From contig QQUL01000234.1 in the NCBI GenBank assembly GCA_008501565.1, positions 1-6,702 on the forward strand: a DNA stretch of 6,702 bases. The letters are read 5' to 3'. Every line of letters starts with the position of its first letter. Position 1 is the first letter of the stretch. The position numbers were made by a program, and so were the translations under genes. The notes below the pieces were generated by a model. The model had not been told where the DNA came from. It saw nothing but the letters and a program-made list of their open reading frames with translations, and ran no database searches. This DNA is from Armatimonadota bacterium (lineage in GTDB: Bacteria; Actinomycetota; Acidimicrobiia; Spongiisociales; UBA5794). Of this stretch, positions 5,993 through 6,702 are shown in pieces.

Positions 5993-6057
5993 CTCAACTC
6001 CCAAGGGTCACGTCACGCTAATCGGTGGAGTCGCCCTGCGTGCCTCCTGGATGGGAG
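5993..6057. other. 65-bp gap upstream of the acyltransferase
   Basis: This gap separates two minus-strand genes. It holds the acyltransferase Shine-Dalgarno (next entry) and a direct repeat GTCAC-GTCAC at 6007-6016 on the plus strand. I see no rho-independent terminator and no convincing promoter pair, so the acyltransferase may be transcribed with the DUF5996-like gene or from a promoter I cannot recognise. Confidence 0.4.
5998..6002 (-). promoter_or_regulatory. Ribosome binding site fixing the acyltransferase start
   Basis: On the minus strand GGGAG is followed by TTGAG and then the ATG at 5992, an ideal 5-nt spacing. The TTG at 6004 overlaps this site and so is unlikely to be the start. 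Confidence 0.7.
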
Positions 6058-6702
6058 CTAGCGGCTCAGTGTGTTGTGCGTGAGGTGGTGGATTGCGCGC
6101 GCGAACTCGAGAATCTGCTCGCGGTCATCGGTGCCGTCGAGGTCTGAGGCAGCGAGAACCGCACCTTGCCAACCGTCCAGATGCCATGTGACTCCTCGCG
6201 GAAGGTCTGCACTGCTCCATGCTTGGTCGTAGGGCCACGGGTTCGCATAGAAGTAGGCGTCGCCTGCCGGATAGAAGCCGACCGCGATCTGGGCGTTGGA
6301 ACCCTCAGCATCAACCGTCTTGGCGCTGAACCATTCGGTCGCGATGTCAAACCCGTGTGGCCACAGATGAGGTCCCGACAACTCGCCGTCAAGACCTGTG
6401 TTGAGTACTGCAAGGGTGTCGCTGACCCAAAGGGCATTGTCGTGCCACGCGTGGGCATGCCATCGCACGTCGGTCTGCTGATCATCATTTGCGTATCGGT
6501 CCGTGTCGATCTCGAACGTTGAACCGTGGGACTGTGCGAGTTCGGCGATCGTTGATCCAATGGTCATGGGAGATGGACCGGCATTGAGGTCGATCCTGAG
6601 GCGATCAGTTCCTGCTTCGACCCTGATCAGGTCTCGGCGTACATCCAGCGTGGACACCAGCGAGGAACCACTGGACAGCGGTGTCGGCACTGTCGCGAAC
6701 AC
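6058..6702 (-). CDS. DUF5996-like protein of unknown function (N-terminus beyond right edge)
   Basis: An open minus-strand frame enters from the right edge (the GTG at 6702 is more likely an internal valine than a start) and ends at TAG 6058-6060, giving at least 214 residues. Numbering from the edge: residues 26-62 (RVEAGTDRLRIDLNAG then an AELAQSHG helix) look like the 'short strand pair plus helix' of DUF5996; PHLWPHGFDIATEWFS (111-126) matches the family's WPHxFD segment; AVGFYPAGDAYFYANPWPYD (140-159) and the LPRGVTWH...WQGAVL block (168-183) fit its conserved C-terminal aromatic region. The tail RAIHHLTHNTLSR closes the protein. No helix long enough for a membrane segment is present, so it is probably cytoplasmic. 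The family has no known activity. Assignment is from memory of the pattern, so moderate. It may share a transcript with the acyltransferase. Confidence 0.75.
   Translation of the reverse strand: MFATVPTPLSSGSSLVSTLDVRRDLIRVEAGTDRLRIDLNAGPSPMTIGSTIAELAQSHGSTFEIDTDRYANDDQQTDVRWHAHAWHDNALWVSDTLAVLNTGLDGELSGPHLWPHGFDIATEWFSAKTVDAEGSNAQIAVGFYPAGDAYFYANPWPYDQAWSSADLPRGVTWHLDGWQGAVLAASDLDGTDDREQILEFARAIHHLTHNTLSR

Noticed and set aside
5513..6061. Plus-strand 182-codon frame over the acyltransferase 5' end
   Set aside because: Antisense to the catalytic motifs of the acyltransferase; no Shine-Dalgarno and no recognisable content.

Overview
The window is ordinary chromosomal DNA from a high-GC bacterium (roughly 60% G+C by eye), densely coded on both strands. 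The gene set fits Actinomycetota: an LCP cell-wall ligase with a Thr/Pro-rich linker, the two-domain membrane alpha/beta-hydrolase of the Abhydrolase_9 type, and a DUF5996-like protein. The 'Acidimicrobiia or relatives' level is my guess from style, not something the sequence proves. I see no tRNA, rRNA, CRISPR array, insertion sequence, integrase or attachment site.

Layout, left to right. Positions 1-554 (minus) hold the N-terminal part of a polytopic membrane protein resembling a polysaccharide flippase, cut by the left edge. It is divergent from an LCP (LytR-CpsA-Psr) gene at 668-2134 (plus), which has a strong Shine-Dalgarno site and two small inverted repeats upstream. A 115-residue protein of unknown function (2143-2490, minus) lies tail to tail with the LCP gene, 8 bp away. 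Across a 78-bp divergent gap comes a two-gene plus-strand operon: a small four-helix membrane protein of the 'phage holin family'/YvlD type (2569-2919), then, 2 bp after its stop, a membrane-anchored alpha/beta-hydrolase (2922-4688) with a visible Ser-Asp-His set. This gene overlaps the next one tail to tail by 13 bp. That next gene is a PlsC-type acyltransferase with a C-terminal membrane domain (4676-5992, minus). Upstream of it on the same strand is a DUF5996-like protein (6058-6702, minus), cut by the right edge.

Theme. Five of the six encoded proteins with a recognisable family act in or at the envelope or on lipids: flippase and LCP ligase (export and wall attachment of glycopolymers), holin-family protein, membrane hydrolase and glycerolipid acyltransferase. 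The flippase/LCP pair makes sense as a glycopolymer unit. The hydrolase and acyltransferase could act on the same lipid pool, but that is inference from adjacency. No clearly new multi-gene system is evident. The most useful points are the left-edge gene hidden in frame behind misleading reading frames, the HX5D acyltransferase with its membrane tail, the multi-helix N-terminus of the LCP protein, and the 13-bp convergent overlap.
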